Shown: positions 9,136 through 18,287, counted from the first letter of the stretch. The stretch is DNA of 64,000 nucleotides from Acidobacteria bacterium 13_1_20CM_3_53_8 (GCA_001920415.1 MNJR01000144.1:61855-125854); one strand, 5' to 3'. The notes: generated from the letters alone by a model not told the origin. Numbers and translations are program-made.

Positions 9136-10161
9136 ATGTCAGAACAAGTAAAAGTCCTGGTCACAGGCGCGGGCGGTTTTATAGGTCATCACTTAACCAA
9201 ATATCTTGTTGACAGAGGCTACTGGGTTCGCGGCGTTGACGTAAAAGAGCCTGAGTACGCGCCGACCTCTGCGCACGAGTTTGAGCTTCTTGATCTGAGC
9301 AAAGAAGAGAACTGTCTCAAAGCTACGCGAGGCGTTGAGGAAGTTTACGGGTTGGCGGCCAACATGGGCGGTATAGGTTTCATTGAGACCAACAAGGCCG
9401 TCATCGTGCGCGATAACACCTTCATCAACATGCACACAATCGAAGCCGCCCGCCAGAACCACGTTAAGAGGTATCTATACACTTCTAGCGCCTGCATCTA
9501 TCCGGGCTATCTGCAACGGGACGCAGATGTGACGCCGCTCAAGGAAGAAGATGCGTATCCGGCTGATGCCGAAGACGGCTACGGTTGGGAGAAGCTTTAC
9601 ATGGAGCGTGTGTGTCGCCATTACACGGAAGATTTCGGGCTGGACACGCGCGTCGTACGCTTCCACAACATCTTTGGCCCACTGGGAACTTACGACGGCG
9701 GGCGCGAAAAATCTCCTGCGGCAATCTGTAGAAAGATAGCGCTCGCGCACGATGGCGATTCCATAGAAGTCTGGGGCGATGGCGAGCAGACACGCTCCTA
9801 CTGCTACATTGACGACTGCGTTGAAGGAATTTTCAGGCTGATGCGAAGCTCTCATCGTGAGCCGCTTAATCTTGGGCAGGATCGCATGATCTCAATCAAC
9901 GAGCTTGTTGACATCGTCTCTAAAATCGCCGGGAAGAGAATTGGAAAGAGTTACGATCTGACGAAGCCGCAAGGGGTTCGCGGTCGCAATAGCGACAACA
10001 CGCGGCTGCGCGAAGTTCTCAAGTGGGAGCCGCAGGTCTCGCTCGAAGACGGACTTGCGAAGACGTATCGGTGGATTGAAGGCGAGCTGCATAAAGAGGG
10101 AAGAATCCCATCGCAACGGGTTCAGCAACCTGCGGTCGAAGCTTCAGCAATTTCAGACTAA
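9136..10161 (+). CDS. GDP-mannose 3,5-epimerase-like NAD-dependent epimerase
   Basis: A 341-residue extended SDR protein with TGAGGFIGHHLTKYL at the N-terminus. NMGGIGFIETNKAVI, YTSSACIYPGY, DGYGWEKLYMERVC (catalytic Tyr-x3-Lys) and FHNIFGPLGTYDGGREKSP are the characteristic motifs of plant and bacterial GDP-mannose 3,5-epimerase, which converts GDP-D-mannose to GDP-L-galactose (and L-gulose). A related bacterial subgroup may use other substrates, so the exact reaction is an inference. GAAGGAGC lies 7 bases before the ATG. It probably supplies a rare hexose to the polysaccharide together with the UXS gene upstream. Confidence 0.87.
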   Translation: MSEQVKVLVTGAGGFIGHHLTKYLVDRGYWVRGVDVKEPEYAPTSAHEFELLDLSKEENCLKATRGVEEVYGLAANMGGIGFIETNKAVIVRDNTFINMHTIEAARQNHVKRYLYTSSACIYPGYLQRDADVTPLKEEDAYPADAEDGYGWEKLYMERVCRHYTEDFGLDTRVVRFHNIFGPLGTYDGGREKSPAAICRKIALAHDGDSIEVWGDGEQTRSYCYIDDCVEGIFRLMRSSHREPLNLGQDRMISINELVDIVSKIAGKRIGKSYDLTKPQGVRGRNSDNTRLREVLKWEPQVSLEDGLAKTYRWIEGELHKEGRIPSQRVQQPAVEASAISD

Positions 10162-10176
10162 GAGCAAGTCTCAATA

Positions 10177-10302
10177 TCTTAGCGAGCTTAAGTATTTCCC
10201 TTTGCGCCTTTGCGTGAACCCTCAATTATCTTGACTCTTAAGATTAACGAGAGTTGCATGTTCACGCAAAGGCGCAAAGATAAGAGATAAGCTCGCTAAG
10301 AG
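10177..10302. repeat. Long inverted repeat after the epimerase gene
   Basis: The left arm (10177-10218, beginning TCTTAGCGAGCTTA and ending CTTTGCGCCTTTGCGTGAA) pairs with the right arm (10261-10302, beginning TTCACGCAAAGGCGCAAAG and ending TAAGCTCGCTAAGA). About 36 of 42 positions are complementary, with a 42-base centre. The element fills most of the gap between the epimerase stop (10161) and the next start (10337), and could serve as a terminator or be a non-autonomous mobile element. Confidence 0.72.
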
Positions 10303-10336
10303 GCTGAACGCTCGTAACGGATATTGAAATAATCAT

Positions 10337-11314
10337 ATGAAGGTGTTGGTGACGGGAGCAGGTGGCGCAATCGGGACGGCGCTGGTTGAGCATCTTCTAG
10401 CTGAAAAGCAGAGCGTACGCGCTCTTGTCCGAAAGTCCTCGCGCACGGATTATCTGAATAAGCGTGTAGAGGTTTTCGATGGTGACTTGACCGATTCGGA
10501 ATCTCTCAGTCGCGCAATTGAAGGCGTGAGCGTGGTCTTTCATCTAGCCGCGAAACTTCACATAAATTCCCCGGACGCCTCGCTTCGTGACGAGTATCGA
10601 AAGATAAATGTTGAAGGCACTCGGCGGCTTGCCGAAGCTGCGCGCTCGGCAGGTGTAGAGCGCATGGTCTTCTACAGCACTATCAACGTCTACGGCTCAT
10701 GCAATAATGCTGAAACTTTCGACGAGGATTCGCCGCTTAGACCGGAAACGATTTACGCCGAGACGAAGGCCGAGGGCGAGAGGATTGTTCTGGAAAATCT
10801 GCCTTCCGTTGTTCTACGCCTTGCAGCCGTCTATGGCCCAAGAATGAAAGGGAATTATCCTCTGCTTCTTAACGCCTTGAGCAAGGGGCACTTTGTGAAG
10901 ATAGGAGATGGAAACAACAGGCGCAGTCTCGTCTATGTTTCGGACGTTTGCGCAGCGAGCCAGCTTGCAGCCTCGCACGAAAGCGCCGCAGGGAAAGTTT
11001 ATAACTTAACGGACGGGCGCGTTCATACTCTGAATGAGATAATCGAAGCTATGAGTGCAGCGCTGGATAAAAGAGCGCCGCGCCTGCGTGTGCCCATCGC
11101 GCCGACTCGCGCGCTGGCCGGAGTGTTTGAGGACGGCGCGCGTCTTTTCGGAGTTCGTTCGCCTGTGGGAAGAGCTACGATTGATAAGCTCAACGAAGAC
11201 ATAGCTGTCAGTTCACAGAAGATAGAGCGCGAGCTAGGTTTCATACCGCGCTTCGATCTTGAACGGGGATGGCGCGAGACCGTTCGATTGATGAAGGACA
11301 GGCGCGCAGCATGA
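10337..11314 (+). CDS. NAD-dependent epimerase/4-ketoreductase (WbpV-like)
   Basis: A 325-residue extended SDR protein. The NAD loop is TGAGGAIGTALVEHLL; VVFHLAAKLH, YSTINVYGS and the catalytic ETIYAETKAEGE (Tyr-x3-Lys) follow. Its position directly before a WecA-like transferase and a WbpM-like 4,6-dehydratase copies the wbpV-wbpL-wbpM arrangement of Pseudomonas O-antigen clusters. There the enzyme reduces the 4-keto group to give UDP-N-acetylquinovosamine or -fucosamine. That role is inferred from gene order; the family alone does not decide between reductase and epimerase. The stop overlaps the next start as ATGA (11311-11314). Confidence 0.82.
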   Translation: MKVLVTGAGGAIGTALVEHLLAEKQSVRALVRKSSRTDYLNKRVEVFDGDLTDSESLSRAIEGVSVVFHLAAKLHINSPDASLRDEYRKINVEGTRRLAEAARSAGVERMVFYSTINVYGSCNNAETFDEDSPLRPETIYAETKAEGERIVLENLPSVVLRLAAVYGPRMKGNYPLLLNALSKGHFVKIGDGNNRRSLVYVSDVCAASQLAASHESAAGKVYNLTDGRVHTLNEIIEAMSAALDKRAPRLRVPIAPTRALAGVFEDGARLFGVRSPVGRATIDKLNEDIAVSSQKIERELGFIPRFDLERGWRETVRLMKDRRAA

Positions 11315-12384
11315 TAGCCGCACATCTTCTCATCTCTATAGTTGTATTAGCCCTCTCAGGCAGGGTAACACGCCACCTTTCTCTGCCTGCGTCGCGCCTG
11401 CGTCTTCTGGATCATCCAAACGAGCGCTCGCTTCATGATAAACCGATGCCACGCACAGGGGGGCTTGCGATTCTACTCAGTTTCGCAACGGGTCTCATAG
11501 CGGAACTGCTACTGAAAATTTCGGGCATAAGTGGCGATAGCAATTTTGTTGTGAGCAATCTTCTCATCATCGCAATGCTCTTCTTCATAGCTGTGGTTTC
11601 GTTGTTGGATGATTGGAAAGAGCTTGCCCCAGCCATTCGCCTGATGGTTCACATAGCAGCCGCTTGCGGAGTTGTGTTCGGCGCGAGGGTGACAATTGGA
11701 TCGCTCGCACTTCCCGTTCTTGGTTCTTATCAACTGAGCTTGCTGGCCGTCCCACTCACAATTTTGTGGTTGGTATGGATGACAAATCTTTACAACTTCA
11801 TGGACGGGATGGACGGGTTCGCGGGCGGCATGAGCGTAGTGGGTTTCGGTTTTCTTTGTCTGATAGCTTGGGGCGGTCATTACTATTTCATGGCGCTGCT
11901 GGCGTTGCTCGCAGCAGCTTCGGCTGGCGGATTCCTGATTTTCAATCGCCCGCCCGCCAGAATTTTCATGGGCGATGTGGGAAGCACGTTTCTAGGATTT
12001 CTTGCTGGCACACTTGCGGTCATGGGAGTTCACCTGGAGCTTTTCGACCTCTGGGTTCCCGTTCTAATCTTCTCGCCTTTCATAGTTGACGCGACCGTGA
12101 CGCTGCTGCGCCGTCTGCTTCGCGGCGAAAAGGTCTGGCAGGCGCACCGAGAACATTATTACCAGCGCATGGTGCTCGCCGGTTGGAGTCATCGAAAGAC
12201 AGTCTTGGCCGAGTACATTCTGATGATTGGCTGCGGTGCGAGCGCGGTTGTTTACATGAAGGTTGGCGCTACTACACGTCTGGTCATATTACTGGGATGC
12301 GCGTTCGTCTATCTGCTGCTGGCTTTCGGCGTGAGACTTGCCGAGCAAAGAAAAAACCTTAGACCACCGGAATTGGCTATTTGA
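11311..12384 (+). CDS. Polyprenyl-phosphate sugar-1-phosphate transferase (WecA/WbpL-like)
   Basis: A 357-residue polytopic membrane protein of the MraY/WecA family. The start is ATG 11311, overlapping the previous stop. Family motifs are all present: LVDDWKEL-type loop as LDDWKELAPAIRL, NLYNFMDGMDGFAGG (Mg2+ and nucleotide site), PPARIFMGDVGSTFLGF and the cytoplasmic HREHYYQRMVLAGW. About ten hydrophobic segments are visible. The reaction transfers a HexNAc-1-phosphate from its UDP derivative to undecaprenyl phosphate, starting repeat-unit assembly. With the neighbouring WbpV- and WbpM-like enzymes the likely sugar is a 6-deoxy HexNAc, though that is inference. Confidence 0.92.
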   Translation: MIAAHLLISIVVLALSGRVTRHLSLPASRLRLLDHPNERSLHDKPMPRTGGLAILLSFATGLIAELLLKISGISGDSNFVVSNLLIIAMLFFIAVVSLLDDWKELAPAIRLMVHIAAACGVVFGARVTIGSLALPVLGSYQLSLLAVPLTILWLVWMTNLYNFMDGMDGFAGGMSVVGFGFLCLIAWGGHYYFMALLALLAAASAGGFLIFNRPPARIFMGDVGSTFLGFLAGTLAVMGVHLELFDLWVPVLIFSPFIVDATVTLLRRLLRGEKVWQAHREHYYQRMVLAGWSHRKTVLAEYILMIGCGASAVVYMKVGATTRLVILLGCAFVYLLLAFGVRLAEQRKNLRPPELAI

Positions 12385-12743
12385 TAAAGCGAGCGTGTTA
12401 GTTAATTCGGAAAAATTTTTGGTTCGTGTGCGAGTAGTGTCATAGTTTGAAAATATGATGCCGATGAATGTTGATCTTTATTTCCAAAATATGACAACGC
12501 CCGTGTGCGGCATAATTTTCCACTTTCAAGCCTTATGTGATATAAACACAGCCCCGTCCGGGTTAAATGAACAAGGTGAGTTAGCTCGCCGCGCTTGAGC
12601 CATGCTTTCAAGCTTCAGGCTTATTCGTTCATCGCGCGAACCGGATTTTCAGAGAAAAATTAATTTGATACAGTGCCTTGCTCCGTAAAGGCTTTCTCGC
12701 TTTCTAGAAAAAGTTTCGCCCGTTCCGACCGAATTGCAGCATT
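12385..12743. other. 359-base intergenic leader before the WbpM-like gene
   Basis: No convincing gene is seen in this gap. It holds an AT-rich stretch with TATAAA (about 12541-12546), a plausible but unproven promoter -10 region, then the branched structure described at 12558-12644, and a small hairpin with arms GCCTT and AAGGC (12675-12692), followed by CGCTTTCTAGAA (12698-12709). The length and structure suggest a regulated leader transcript. Confidence 0.5.
12558..12644 (+). ncRNA. Candidate three-way-junction structured RNA in 5' leader
   Basis: Pairing visible by eye: a closing stem in two parts (CCGG-GTT 12558-12564 with AACCGG 12639-12644, one bulge; ATGAAC 12567-12572 with GTTCAT 12627-12632); a hairpin GGTGAG-TTAG-CTCGCC (12575-12590); and a hairpin GCTTGA (12593-12598) with TCAAGC (12608-12613). 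Together they make a three-way junction 100 bases before the start of the dehydratase gene. It does not match any riboswitch consensus I know. It could be a cis-regulator of the capsule genes or chance pairing. Confidence 0.4.
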
Positions 12744-14762
12744 ATGTCAAATGGCTCAAACGAGTTTCGTAGAGTCCGCGTATGGTGGGGGCGGCTTCTC
12801 AGCCGACGCCTTCAGTTTGTTCTGGACATAACTGTTCTGGTTCTGGCTTTCGCCATAGCCAACTGGCTGCGCTTCGATTTCAACGTGCCCGCCGAGTGGG
12901 TGGGCAACGAACTGTTTCAACTTCCCCTCGTCGTTCTAGTCCAATTCACAGCCATCACGCTGACCGGCGGTCGTACCTTCATCTGGCGATACACTGGAAT
13001 AGGCCACGTCAAATCTTTCTTTTACGCTGCGCTTGCTTCTTTCGTCATCATCCTTTCATTAAGACTCGGACTGCCGGACGCTTATTTCCACTGGCGCGTT
13101 CCTGCATCAGTCTGCGTCATGGACACAGTTCTGGCCTTTGGCGGACTTCTCAGCTTGCGCGTGTTGCGACGCCACCTTTTTGAACGCTACGAGAAGAGGA
13201 AGCGACTGCGTTACAACGATTGGATGAACGAAGTGAGACGGCCAGTTCTGCTTATAGGCGCTGGCCGAGCAGGCGTGCTCGCGGCCAAGGAGATTCTCGA
13301 TCGCGGCGATTTAGACCTTGAGATTAAAGGGTTCGTTGACGATGATCCGGGCAAGCAGCGGCGCACGGTTGTTCAGGGACTGAAAGTTCTTGGCACTACG
13401 GAGGAGATTCCAAAGCTTGTACGCTGGCACGCAATTGATCATGTCGTCATAACTATAGCTCAGGCCTCGCGTGATGAAATTCAGCGCATCGTGACCATCT
13501 GCGAACAGATTCCCGTCAAGGTCAGAATTATTCCGGGGCTTTACGAGATACTTCAAGGCAATGTCGAAGTAAGCCGAATACGCGATGTGCAGATCGAAGA
13601 CCTGCTGGGACGCGAGCCTGTGCGCCTTGACGAAGAGAGTCTGATGCATTTTCTCTCAGGCAAGACAGTGATGGTCACGGGCGCTGGCGGTTCAATCGGC
13701 TCAGAACTATCACGCCAGGTTGCCAGATTCCATCCCGGCAGTCTTTTGCTTGTAGAGCGCGCGGAATTTGCACTCTTCCAGATTGATCGTGAGTTGCGCG
13801 AATCGAATGACGATTTTGATATAGTCCCGCTCGTCGCAGACGTTGGTGATACAGCGCGCATGAGCACCGTCTTTAAAACTTACAAGCCACAGGTCGTGCT
13901 GCACGCAGCAGCGCACAAGCACGTGCCCTTGATGGAATATAATCCGGGCGAAGCGGTCAAGAACAACGTGCTCGCAACGAATCTGGTAGGCGAACTCGCC
14001 GGAAAGTTCGGCGCGGAAGTCTTCGTGCTAATCTCTACGGACAAAGCTGTCTTTCCATCTTCGGTGATGGGCGCGACCAAAAGAATGGCTGAATTCGTGG
14101 TGCAGGATTTGAATCACCGATACGAAACACATTTCGTGGCCGTGCGCTTTGGCAACGTTATAGGCTCGGCTGGCTCAGTCATTCCAATCTTTCAGGAACA
14201 GATTAGAAAGGGTGGGCCAATAACCATCACAGATAAGCGCATGAAGCGCTATTTTATGACTATACCGGAGGCCGCCCAGCTTGTTCTTCAAGCCGGAGCA
14301 ATCTGCCGTGAGCGAGATGGCTGCGAGGTCTTCATTCTGCACATGGGCGAACCCGTCAGCATCTATGATCTGGCCGAAGCCATCATCACGCTTTCGGGAT
14401 TAAAACCGCACGAAGACATTCAAATTGTAGAGACCGGAATTAGACCCGGAGAAAAGCTTTACGAGCGCCTGAAGATTGATGAAGAGGATGTTGTCGGCAC
14501 ATCGCATCCCAAGATTTTCATCAACAAGATTGCGGATCGCCCCGCAAAAGATTTGCGTGAAGCGCTGGAAAGATTATGTGAGCTATCGCAGAACGGCCAC
14601 GAGCGCGAACTGCGCTCTTACTTAAACGATCTGCTCCCCGAAGCCAGACTTTCGGCGCAAGCGAACGGCGAAGAGATTTTGTCCGAAAATCCTTCCGAAC
14701 CAGTCCAGACAGAGGCGCACGCTGACGAGCCTTTGAATTTAAGCTCAACCGCGCAAGTCTGA
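12744..14762 (+). CDS. Membrane-bound UDP-N-acetylglucosamine 4,6-dehydratase (WbpM/CapD-like)
   Basis: A 672-residue protein with four N-terminal membrane helices (about residues 15-140), a CoA_binding_3/Rossmann region (RPVLLIGAGRAGVLAAKEIL, about 170) and a C-terminal SDR domain (Polysacc_synt_2). The SDR domain has TGAGGSIGSELSRQVARF at about 311 and STDKAVFPSSVMGATKR at about 430. In this group the usual catalytic Tyr is replaced by Met, as in WbpM and PglF, and the MGATK block seen here fits that. The enzyme converts UDP-GlcNAc to UDP-2-acetamido-2,6-dideoxy-4-keto-hexose at the inner membrane, feeding the WbpV-like reductase and the WbpL-like transferase upstream. Confidence 0.93.
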   Translation: MSNGSNEFRRVRVWWGRLLSRRLQFVLDITVLVLAFAIANWLRFDFNVPAEWVGNELFQLPLVVLVQFTAITLTGGRTFIWRYTGIGHVKSFFYAALASFVIILSLRLGLPDAYFHWRVPASVCVMDTVLAFGGLLSLRVLRRHLFERYEKRKRLRYNDWMNEVRRPVLLIGAGRAGVLAAKEILDRGDLDLEIKGFVDDDPGKQRRTVVQGLKVLGTTEEIPKLVRWHAIDHVVITIAQASRDEIQRIVTICEQIPVKVRIIPGLYEILQGNVEVSRIRDVQIEDLLGREPVRLDEESLMHFLSGKTVMVTGAGGSIGSELSRQVARFHPGSLLLVERAEFALFQIDRELRESNDDFDIVPLVADVGDTARMSTVFKTYKPQVVLHAAAHKHVPLMEYNPGEAVKNNVLATNLVGELAGKFGAEVFVLISTDKAVFPSSVMGATKRMAEFVVQDLNHRYETHFVAVRFGNVIGSAGSVIPIFQEQIRKGGPITITDKRMKRYFMTIPEAAQLVLQAGAICRERDGCEVFILHMGEPVSIYDLAEAIITLSGLKPHEDIQIVETGIRPGEKLYERLKIDEEDVVGTSHPKIFINKIADRPAKDLREALERLCELSQNGHERELRSYLNDLLPEARLSAQANGEEILSENPSEPVQTEAHADEPLNLSSTAQV

Positions 14763-14772
14763 ACTCTTCTCA

Positions 14773-16245
14773 GTGAGCGAATCTATCATCGAAACAATCC
14801 CAGAATCATTCGAGATGAAAGAGGGGATGCATGTGCGCACGCGGCTGGCTAGCAGGCTGGATTCGTTTATCTTCTACGCCCTGCTTTGTGTAATTGCACT
14901 CACAGCAATCCCTTTCGGAACAGTTCAACCCTGGTGGGAAGCTCTGTTTGAAAGCGCTATCTTCGTGCTCTGTGTATTAAGCGTCGTCGAGATAATGCTG
15001 AGCGGATTAGGAGACACTTCCAGATACAAACTGCTTCTTCCATTGCTGGCGCTATTGCTGTTCGCATTTCTTCAAACGCTGCCTTTGAAAGGCCAGAATG
15101 CAAGCGCAGCAGGAATTAGCACGGCAGCCGCGCGCGCCATCAGTGCCGATCCATACGAAACGCGCATCTTCATCTTAAAAGTCGCCGCAATCTCTCTCAC
15201 GCTCGCGCTTCTCATACGGTACACAAAGAGCAAACGACGCTTGAGCGCGCTAATGTTTTTAATCATAGGCGTCGGTATGGCGTGCGCTCTTTTTGGAATC
15301 ATACGTCAGACTACTCAGCATCAGGCAACAGGCTTCTTGATTCCATACCTGAAGCCGGATGTAGGCTACGCGCAGTTTATAAATAAGAATCATTTCGCTT
15401 TTTTGATGGAGATGGCTCTGGGACTGACGCTGGGGTTTCTGGTTGCGGGCGGCGCTCGCCGTGATAATGCATTAATGTATCTTTCTGCCGCCGCGCCAGT
15501 CTGGATCGCTCTGGTTCTATGCGGCTCTCGTGGCGGCATACTGAGCATGCTGAGCCAGATAATCTTCCTGGCTCTCTCCTTCAATTTAGCCCGCCCGCAA
15601 GCAGATATGTATAAGAGGACGAGCCAGAATATTCTACTCCGTGTGGGTCGCTCTCTGGCGTTGCGTGTTCTTCTCATCACGGGATTAGTTGCAGCAATCT
15701 TCGTAGGAATGGTTTGGGTCGGCGGCGAAAGCCTTGTCAGCCGTTTACAGACCGTGCCGGGTGAAGTAAGCCAGGATAGGACTACATTGGGGGCGAGTCG
15801 TTCGGAGATTTGGAGGGCTACATGGCGCATGATTGAAGATCATCCTATAGCTGGAGTAGGGTTTAATGGCTACTGGATGGCGATAACTCAATATCATGAT
15901 GCGCCCGGATTGCTCACACCGCAGGAGGCTCATAACGATTATCTTGAGATTCTGGCTAGCGGCGGGCTTATAGGTATAGCAATTTTTATATGGTTCCTCG
16001 TTCTATTCGTCCGGGAGGTTAGAAGAGCTTTAACCACTGAGGACGCTTTTCGTCGCGCGACAATAGTCGGAGCATGTGCGGGCATCTTCGGCGTAGCCGT
16101 TCACAGCTTCGTTGATTTCGGCCTGCACATTACAATCAACAGCTTAATTTTCTTCGCGCTCATTGCGATGGCGACCGTCAATGTTGCAGCAACGAAAAGC
16201 AGAATGGAAAGACGCTCTGAAAAGAGAGCTACTGTTGCCGCTTGA
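14773..16245 (+). CDS. O-antigen ligase/polymerase family membrane protein (Wzy_C)
   Basis: A 490-residue polytopic protein with ten or more hydrophobic segments. The central periplasmic loop and the segment PQEAHNDYLEILASGGLIG form the Wzy_C signature shared by O-antigen ligase WaaL, O-antigen polymerases and related polysaccharide polymerases. The enzyme either joins repeat units or moves the finished glycan onto an acceptor on the periplasmic side; the sequence does not tell which. The likely start is GTG 14773, 10 bases after the preceding stop, with an alternative ATG at 14815. It is the last enzyme of the contiguous polysaccharide gene run. Confidence 0.88.
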   Translation: MSESIIETIPESFEMKEGMHVRTRLASRLDSFIFYALLCVIALTAIPFGTVQPWWEALFESAIFVLCVLSVVEIMLSGLGDTSRYKLLLPLLALLLFAFLQTLPLKGQNASAAGISTAAARAISADPYETRIFILKVAAISLTLALLIRYTKSKRRLSALMFLIIGVGMACALFGIIRQTTQHQATGFLIPYLKPDVGYAQFINKNHFAFLMEMALGLTLGFLVAGGARRDNALMYLSAAAPVWIALVLCGSRGGILSMLSQIIFLALSFNLARPQADMYKRTSQNILLRVGRSLALRVLLITGLVAAIFVGMVWVGGESLVSRLQTVPGEVSQDRTTLGASRSEIWRATWRMIEDHPIAGVGFNGYWMAITQYHDAPGLLTPQEAHNDYLEILASGGLIGIAIFIWFLVLFVREVRRALTTEDAFRRATIVGACAGIFGVAVHSFVDFGLHITINSLIFFALIAMATVNVAATKSRMERRSEKRATVAA

Positions 16246-16346
16246 GGCTAGAAGAATAGCAGGCGACTTTAATATTTCGACCTAGCAGCGGCGAAATTAT
16301 TCTCTACGACAGTTTTGACTTTGCAGCCAACTTCGGTTTTTCAGTT

Positions 16347-18287
16347 ATGAAGCAGGAAAGATTAAGGCGAGTTTATAGCGCTCTTTTGGTCATCACGATA
16401 ATCTGTCAGGGCGGGCTTGCGCTGGCTCTTCAGGACATACGTGGCGGCACGGGTCGAGATATAGTCGGGGGGGCGAGCGCGTTTCAGGCTCAGGACATAA
16501 TTGGCGGGGCGGCCATAGCATTCCAAAATCCAGTGCGCCGAAGAGACCTGGTTGGCGGCGCACGCTCGCTCATTGTTAAGCGTGTGAAGCGGCCAACTCC
16601 GACCACGGAAGTTGCTCGCTCGAATCGTACTGCGGCGGGGCATGGGAATCGTCCTGCCGCCAATGAATCCGAATCAAGCAGGACTAGACCTACAGCGGAA
16701 ACTGAGACTGCCGAGGATTACAACATAAAGGGGAATGCTCTGTACGAGCAGGGTCACTACGCAGACGCAATCGCCGCATACAAAAAAGCTATCGCGCTAA
16801 AGCCATCGGACGCGCTCGCTTATAACAATCTGGGCGCAGCCTATTTCAGCTCCGTTCAATACCCGGAGGCGATTGATGCTTTCCAGCACGCTATCAAACT
16901 TGATCCAAACGATGCGGACTCGCACTTCAACTTGGGCAACGCGTTTATGAGTTTGGAGCGTTATGAAGATGCCGTTGCTGCGTTTCAGCAGGCTTTGAAG
17001 TTAAAGCCGGATTGGGCCGAAGCGGAAGAGAGCCTGGGCGATGCGTTTTTGGGACAAAGCCATTTCGAGGATGCAGGCCGCGCATATGAAGCGACCGTGC
17101 GCTTGAAACCAAACGCGCCTGAAGTCTTCAATAAGCTGGGATATGTTTACGAACGACTGGGCAGGTTTGCAGATGCCGTCAATGCTCTGAAAAGGGTTGC
17201 GGGCTTACAGCAATCGGACGCAATCGTTTACAACAATCTTGGCGCAGCGCTCTATAAGTCAGCACAGTACAGTGAGGCTGTCGAAGCTTTCAAAAAATCG
17301 CTCGAACTCAAACCTGACAGCGCAGAGACCGAGAACAATCTCGGTGCTGCGTATTACAGCCTCAACCAGTTTGCAGAGAGCGCGGAGGCTTTCAAAAAGG
17401 CCATACAGTTAAGAAACGATCTAGCCGACGCGCATTACAATCTGGGAAACGCCAGCTACATGCTGGGCCAATACGATCAATCTGTAGCGTCCTACAGGGA
17501 AGCGATACGGCTGAAACCCGATTCTGCGGACGCGCACAATAATCTTGGCACGGCTCTTAACAACCTGGGTCGCTACGACGAAGCCTTAGCCGCGTTCAAA
17601 CAGTCATTGCAACTCAACCCGGGTAACGCTGCTGTTTACAACAACCTCGCTTTCGCATACGACCGTCTCAATCGTCAGCCTGAAGCTGTGGACGCATACC
17701 GCGAAGCCATAAGGCTCAAGCCCGATTACGCTAAGGCTTACAATAATCTGGGCTACCTGCTAGACAAGATTGGAAAGTACGCAGAGGCTGTTGATGCGTT
17801 GAGAGAGGCTTTAAGAATCAACCCGGAATACGTTCACGCACACTACAATCTGGGCAAAGCTTATTACGATCTCAACAGGTTCGCTGAAGCCATAGCCGAA
17901 TTCAAAGAGGCCATAAGATTGAGGCAGGATTACGAGCCTGCTTACGTTAATCTAGGCGCGGCCTTCTTCCGCGCAGGGCAGTTTCAAGACGCAGTGGCGG
18001 CCTTTAAGCAGGCTGTCGCATTGAAGCCGGACGACGCCGAAGCCTACAACAATCTGGGCAATTCTTACTATAAGACTCAAGCCTACAACGAGGCCCTTGA
18101 CGCCTACAAGCATGCTGTTCAGATAAAGCCCGGCTATGCAGAGGCGTATTACAATCTGGGCGTGGCCTATTTGACTGTAGGAAACCGAGATGCCGCCATG
18201 ACCGAATACAACGCCTTGAAGCCTATAAATGCGGAGATGGCAGATAAGCTATTGACGTTGATTAACAGGACAAGGCAGAGACGATAA
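16347..18287 (+). CDS. Secreted tetratricopeptide-repeat protein with DIxGG N-terminal repeats
   Basis: A 646-residue protein. A basic N-terminus and a hydrophobic stretch (about residues 8-27, ending LALA) form a signal peptide or anchor. Then come four short repeats (DIRGG, DIVGG, DIIGG, DLVGG, residues 29-75), a polar linker, and about fifteen consecutive 34-residue TPR units from residue 125 to the end, with very regular YNNLG and AIxLKPD motifs. TPR superhelices are protein-docking scaffolds; in exopolysaccharide loci they often help assemble the export or polymerisation machinery in the periplasm. No enzymatic domain is seen. It lies about 100 bases after the Wzy-type gene, in the same direction. 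Confidence 0.9.
   Translation: MKQERLRRVYSALLVITIICQGGLALALQDIRGGTGRDIVGGASAFQAQDIIGGAAIAFQNPVRRRDLVGGARSLIVKRVKRPTPTTEVARSNRTAAGHGNRPAANESESSRTRPTAETETAEDYNIKGNALYEQGHYADAIAAYKKAIALKPSDALAYNNLGAAYFSSVQYPEAIDAFQHAIKLDPNDADSHFNLGNAFMSLERYEDAVAAFQQALKLKPDWAEAEESLGDAFLGQSHFEDAGRAYEATVRLKPNAPEVFNKLGYVYERLGRFADAVNALKRVAGLQQSDAIVYNNLGAALYKSAQYSEAVEAFKKSLELKPDSAETENNLGAAYYSLNQFAESAEAFKKAIQLRNDLADAHYNLGNASYMLGQYDQSVASYREAIRLKPDSADAHNNLGTALNNLGRYDEALAAFKQSLQLNPGNAAVYNNLAFAYDRLNRQPEAVDAYREAIRLKPDYAKAYNNLGYLLDKIGKYAEAVDALREALRINPEYVHAHYNLGKAYYDLNRFAEAIAEFKEAIRLRQDYEPAYVNLGAAFFRAGQFQDAVAAFKQAVALKPDDAEAYNNLGNSYYKTQAYNEALDAYKHAVQIKPGYAEAYYNLGVAYLTVGNRDAAMTEYNALKPINAEMADKLLTLINRTRQRR

Noticed and set aside
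16700..18250. Regularly spaced repeats suggesting CRISPR
   Set aside because: The 102-base periodicity is coding TPR repeats in a single open frame; repeats vary and have no unique spacers.
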